Assembly (NCBI GenBank): GCA_041859375.1
Contig: JBHEKP010000218.1
Coordinates: 1-24,351, forward strand
Source: JBHEKP01 sp041859375
GTDB lineage: Bacteria; Hydrogenedentota; Hydrogenedentia; Hydrogenedentales; CAITNO01
Reading direction: 5' to 3'
DNA length: 24,351 nucleotides
The position numbers were made by a program, and so were the translations under genes. Positions 21,957-24,351 of this stretch are shown piece after piece; the first letter of the stretch is position 1; every line of letters starts with the position of its first letter. The notes under the pieces are model-generated. The model saw nothing but the letters and a program-made list of their open reading frames with translations, was not told where the DNA came from and searched no databases.

Positions 21957-22706
21957 ATGACACAAACAGGCGTCAACTCCGTCACCTTTGCCGCATGGAA
22001 CACCAGGCGCAGGGTTTGGCATGTGGTTGGCTGCCTGGGCACCGTGGTCATTTTCCATCTTTGGAAAGATGCCCATTTTGTCATTCCAGGCCGTGACGCC
22101 CTGGTGGGGGTGGTATGGCTGGGTGCGGCGGCCCTCTTTGTGATCGACCTGGTGCGCATTACCGTGCCGGAACAGGAAAAGGCCGTTGAGCAACTCCCCT
22201 TTTACGGGGCCATGCTGCGCCGGGGTGAGCGGCGGCGTTTCAACGCATCCACCTACATGCTCTTTGCCGCGGCGTTGATGGCGTCGTTCTGGCGCTTCGG
22301 TCTGCTGGGCGACACCGCCCTGACCGGGGCGCTTTCCGTGCTGGCGCTGGCCGATCCCGCCGCCGCCGGAGCGCGGCTGCTCGCGGGAATGCGTGGTTCC
22401 CGGCATGTGCGGATATGGGGGTTGGCCGCCTTTACCATTGCAGGATCGGGGGCCCTTTACCTCTCCGGGCTTGTGAACGGATGTCCGCCCGGATGGGCTG
22501 TGCTTTTGGCGGTTCCTTTGGCAACAGGCTGGATAGAGGGTTACACCGGCGGATTCATGCTGATGATCCGTCCGCTGGTGTGGCTTCCCCTGCGGTTGAT
22601 GCCAAGGCGGACGCGGGCATGGTTCATGCGGGTTTACCCCGATGACAACCTGCTCGTTCCGCTGGCGGTGGCCGCCATGGTGGAGGTGTTTCAGCGCATT
22701 GCCTGA
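21957..22706 (+). CDS. Polyprenol/diacylglycerol kinase-like membrane protein (SEC59/VTE5/Dgk1 type)
   Basis: 249-residue integral membrane protein with about six membrane spans. It shows the sparse motifs of CTP-dependent lipid kinases of the dolichol kinase/VTE5/Dgk1 group: basic RRRVWHVVG at 17-25, LADPAAAGARLLAG (131-144), WIEGYTGGF (192-200) and DDNLLVPLAVAAMVE (229-243). Known members phosphorylate dolichol, phytol or diacylglycerol, so this one may recycle a polyprenol carrier or a lipid alcohol; the substrate is unknown. The frame is open back to 21633, but that part is antisense to the SGNH-like gene and precedes the promoter. 21918 overlaps the -10 box, so 21957 is preferred, with GGGA about 7 nt upstream. 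The 3' end overlaps the convergent DUF1080 gene by 16 bp. Confidence 0.7.
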   Translation: MTQTGVNSVTFAAWNTRRRVWHVVGCLGTVVIFHLWKDAHFVIPGRDALVGVVWLGAAALFVIDLVRITVPEQEKAVEQLPFYGAMLRRGERRRFNASTYMLFAAALMASFWRFGLLGDTALTGALSVLALADPAAAGARLLAGMRGSRHVRIWGLAAFTIAGSGALYLSGLVNGCPPGWAVLLAVPLATGWIEGYTGGFMLMIRPLVWLPLRLMPRRTRAWFMRVYPDDNLLVPLAVAAMVEVFQRIA

Positions 22707-23782
22707 ACCGGCGTCTGTTTCAGCACCGGCCTCAGCACGATGTTTCTGTATTCAACCGCAGTGTGATCCCCCTGCAGATAAAACGGGCCGGGGCGCGATT
22801 CGTCGGACCACAGCGCGCCGCCGGTGCATCCGGCCACGGGCTGGTTGTCAATGATGGTCGTGCCGTTGAGTTTCACCGTCAGATGCCGTTCCACCAGGGT
22901 GATGTCCAGTGACTGCCATTCCCCCGCCGCCTTCTCCGCGGCAACCGCCGGGGTGATGCGCCCGTAGAGCGCGCCCATGTTGTGGCAGTCCAGGGGCTTG
23001 CCGAAGCTGTCTATCACCTGTATCTCGTAAATGCCCCGCAGATATATGCCGCTGTTCCCGCCGGCGGGCACACGCGCCTCAAGGGTAAGGTTGAAATCCC
23101 CGAACATCCCGCGTGTGGCGAGATTGCCGTACCTTTTATACGGCTCACCCTCTTTTTGCTCGGGCGCGTTGCGGAGGATTCCATCTCCGGCGGTCCATCC
23201 GTTCGCCACATTCTCATCCACGGGAATCCAGCCCTGTGACTTTCCCGAACCGTCGCCAAGCCCCCCCCAGTGCGCACCGCCCATCACCACCCAGCCGTCG
23301 AGGTTTTTCCCATTGAACAAACTGACCGGCTCGCCAAAGTGGACCGTTGACAGGTCGGGACGCGGGCCTGTGGGGGGGATCCGCGCGCCGCAAAAGGCCT
23401 CACGAAACACACCCAGCCCGTCGTTGGAAGGCTGGGAGAGTTCCCCCAGCAGCTTTTCCCCGTCCAGCGTGGCGGTGAGTGTCACAGGATGGGCCAGGGT
23501 GTGTGTCACCGCACCGGACGTATCCCGCACTTCCTCGTTCCACACGCGGAGCGCCACAAGCCTGCCGTCGTCCAAATACACCCTTGTCAACGGTTCCGGA
23601 CTGCCGCCCATCCACAGCAGTGTTCCATCCAGAAATCCCTCAGCCTGCCGCACCTCAAGCCATCCCGCCCCGCCATTGTCGGGACTCAACGCCCAGCGGC
23701 CAAGAAAGGGAACGGCCTCCGAAAATGACAGCGGCGCGGCAAGAACGGCAACCATAAACACCAGACAGGAAGTGAATCGCAT
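22691..23782 (-). CDS. Secreted DUF1080 (3-keto-disaccharide hydrolase-like) protein
   Basis: 363-residue exported protein with a signal peptide (SCLVFMVAVLAAPLSFSEA). An N-terminal beta-rich region (about 25-140) carries GRWALSP, GWLEVRQ and LDGTLLWMGG strands. The C-terminal DUF1080 jelly-roll domain (about 155-355) reads SLFNGKNLDGWVVMGG, GDFNLTLEARVPAGGNSGIYLRG, YEIQVIDS, then WQSLDITLVERHLTVKLNG and GPFYLQGDHTAVEYRNIVLRP. The family is abundant in Planctomycetota and relatives and is linked to cleavage of 3-keto-glycosides or to sugar binding. I chose 23782 because the signal peptide starts there and TTGGAG lies about 9 nt upstream; the open frame to 24034 overlaps the upstream gene. It is 17 bp downstream of that gene, so probably co-transcribed. 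Confidence 0.88.
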   Translation of the reverse strand: MRFTSCLVFMVAVLAAPLSFSEAVPFLGRWALSPDNGGAGWLEVRQAEGFLDGTLLWMGGSPEPLTRVYLDDGRLVALRVWNEEVRDTSGAVTHTLAHPVTLTATLDGEKLLGELSQPSNDGLGVFREAFCGARIPPTGPRPDLSTVHFGEPVSLFNGKNLDGWVVMGGAHWGGLGDGSGKSQGWIPVDENVANGWTAGDGILRNAPEQKEGEPYKRYGNLATRGMFGDFNLTLEARVPAGGNSGIYLRGIYEIQVIDSFGKPLDCHNMGALYGRITPAVAAEKAAGEWQSLDITLVERHLTVKLNGTTIIDNQPVAGCTGGALWSDESRPGPFYLQGDHTAVEYRNIVLRPVLKQTPVQAMR

Positions 23783-23799
23783 GGGACGATACTCCAAGA

Positions 23800-24351
23800 T
23801 TAGAACCCTATGCTCTTGAGTGTTTCCGCGAAACCCTGGGGAGGCGGCACAGGGGATGCCTGGGCTGTTCCGGCAGCCGTGCTTATAAGATTCAGCAGTA
23901 ACCGGTCCGCCGCGGGATGCTTGTCCACATTGCCCAGAATATTGAATGTGTTCAACACAATGCGGCCCGCCCCGAAGGAATAGGAGCCCAGCATCAGTCC
24001 CGCCGCATAGCCGTCGGGACGGCTGGAATGGCACACGGCAAAGGCCGCCGCGGCGGTGTCATCGGGCGTGTCCTGGCCCTCAAAAAACACATTGGTGGTG
24101 AGCGGCCCGTAATAGTCCCAGTCCATCACGCCCGGCGGCTGCAACCCGTCAAAAAAAGCGTGTTTCTTTGCCACACACTCCTTGTGATACAGCCAGTCGG
24201 AGAAACGGGTAAGGGCACCCTTGTTTTTCAGCGGCAGCCAGCCTGTGGCGTCATCGCCCCGCTTGAACGCGCCCGGCTCCAAGAACACCGCCACAGCCCC
24301 GCCCGCGACACGCCTGAGCAGTTCAACTCTTGCCTCCGGGGATATATTGGA
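23800..24351 (-). CDS. C-terminal part of an unidentified large protein (5' end beyond window)
   Basis: The frame is open to the right edge without a stop, so this is the last 183 residues of a longer gene; a GTG at 24294 is not a credible start because coding continues upstream. Visible pieces: ARVELLRRVAGGAVAVFLEPGAF, a strand-helix-strand start, then DWDYYGPLTTNVFFEGQ, GYAAGLMLGSYSFGAGRIVLNTFNILGN and PAADRLLLNLI. Repeated beta-strands with a V-A-V-F-L-E-P turn and a final 'gaGriVlntf' strand recall the glutamine-amidotransferase-like or C-terminal domains of bacterial glycoside hydrolases (for example GH2-like proteins). That is resemblance only. It sits 17 bp upstream of the DUF1080 gene, suggesting a shared carbohydrate-degradation operon. 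Confidence 0.7.
   Translation of the reverse strand, partial: SNISPEARVELLRRVAGGAVAVFLEPGAFKRGDDATGWLPLKNKGALTRFSDWLYHKECVAKKHAFFDGLQPPGVMDWDYYGPLTTNVFFEGQDTPDDTAAAAFAVCHSSRPDGYAAGLMLGSYSFGAGRIVLNTFNILGNVDKHPAADRLLLNLISTAAGTAQASPVPPPQGFAETLKSIGF

Noticed and set aside
23783..24034. N-terminal extension of the DUF1080 frame
   Set aside because: Overlaps the upstream coding sequence and places a signal peptide in the middle of the protein.
1..24351. CRISPR array, tRNA, rRNA, insertion sequence or prophage
   Set aside because: No spaced direct repeats, cloverleaf-like sequence, transposase or phage gene was seen on either strand.

Overview
The window is a GC-rich bacterial chromosome segment with densely packed genes in short operons. 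It contains no phage, transposon, CRISPR or RNA-operon signatures. The gene mix includes a PKD plus SUMF1 lipoprotein, a secreted DUF1080 protein, a GldA / fused GldFG / DUF4340 export-type ABC operon and several HtrA-type proteases. This suits a Gram-negative, carbohydrate-processing bacterium of the Planctomycetota / Lentisphaerota / Hydrogenedentota type. That placement is an inference from gene content; no marker gene is present to fix it.

Layout. (1) 1-4128, minus: a glycan-assembly operon reading GT39 membrane glycosyltransferase, GT2 polyprenyl-phosphate glycosyltransferase, GT4 glycosyltransferase (cut by the left edge). (2) 4286-9240: a divergent pair of units. A PKD-SUMF1 lipoprotein lies on minus. 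On plus lies a three-gene envelope operon of an HtrA lipoprotein, a catalytically dead HtrA paralogue overlapping it by 11 bp, and a helical-repeat lipoprotein. (3) 9301-12675, plus: a structured leader with an intrinsic terminator, then an AlsS-like acetolactate synthase and an aldehyde dehydrogenase, closed by a two-way terminator. (4) 12694-13812, minus: a third, catalytically intact HtrA protease. (5) 13847-19657, minus: GldA-like ATPase, GldF-GldG fusion and DUF4340 protein, preceded by a housekeeping-type promoter and a perfect match to the sigma-54 consensus. (6) 19681-20702, minus: a cysteine synthase. (7) 20748-22706: divergent SGNH-like membrane protein (minus) and CTP-dependent polyprenol/diacylglycerol kinase-like protein (plus). 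(8) 22691-24351, minus: secreted DUF1080 protein and the C-terminal part of an upstream gene cut by the right edge.

How the genes work together. The GT2 enzyme probably charges a polyprenyl-phosphate carrier and the GT39 enzyme probably uses it outside the membrane. The kinase-like gene at 21957 could feed carrier phosphate into such a system, but that link is speculative. Three HtrA-like proteins point to strong investment in envelope proteolysis and protein quality control. The ABC operon is probably an envelope export or assembly machine of the gliding-associated type. Putative housekeeping promoters in the window repeatedly show a 17-bp spacer, which helps decide several start codons. No gene-free stretch exceeds 300 bp; the longest, 9241-9509 and 19487-19749, are described below. 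The best candidates for something undescribed are the dead/active HtrA pair, the structured leader of the AlsS-ALDH operon, and the sigma-54-type control of the GldA-GldFG-DUF4340 operon.
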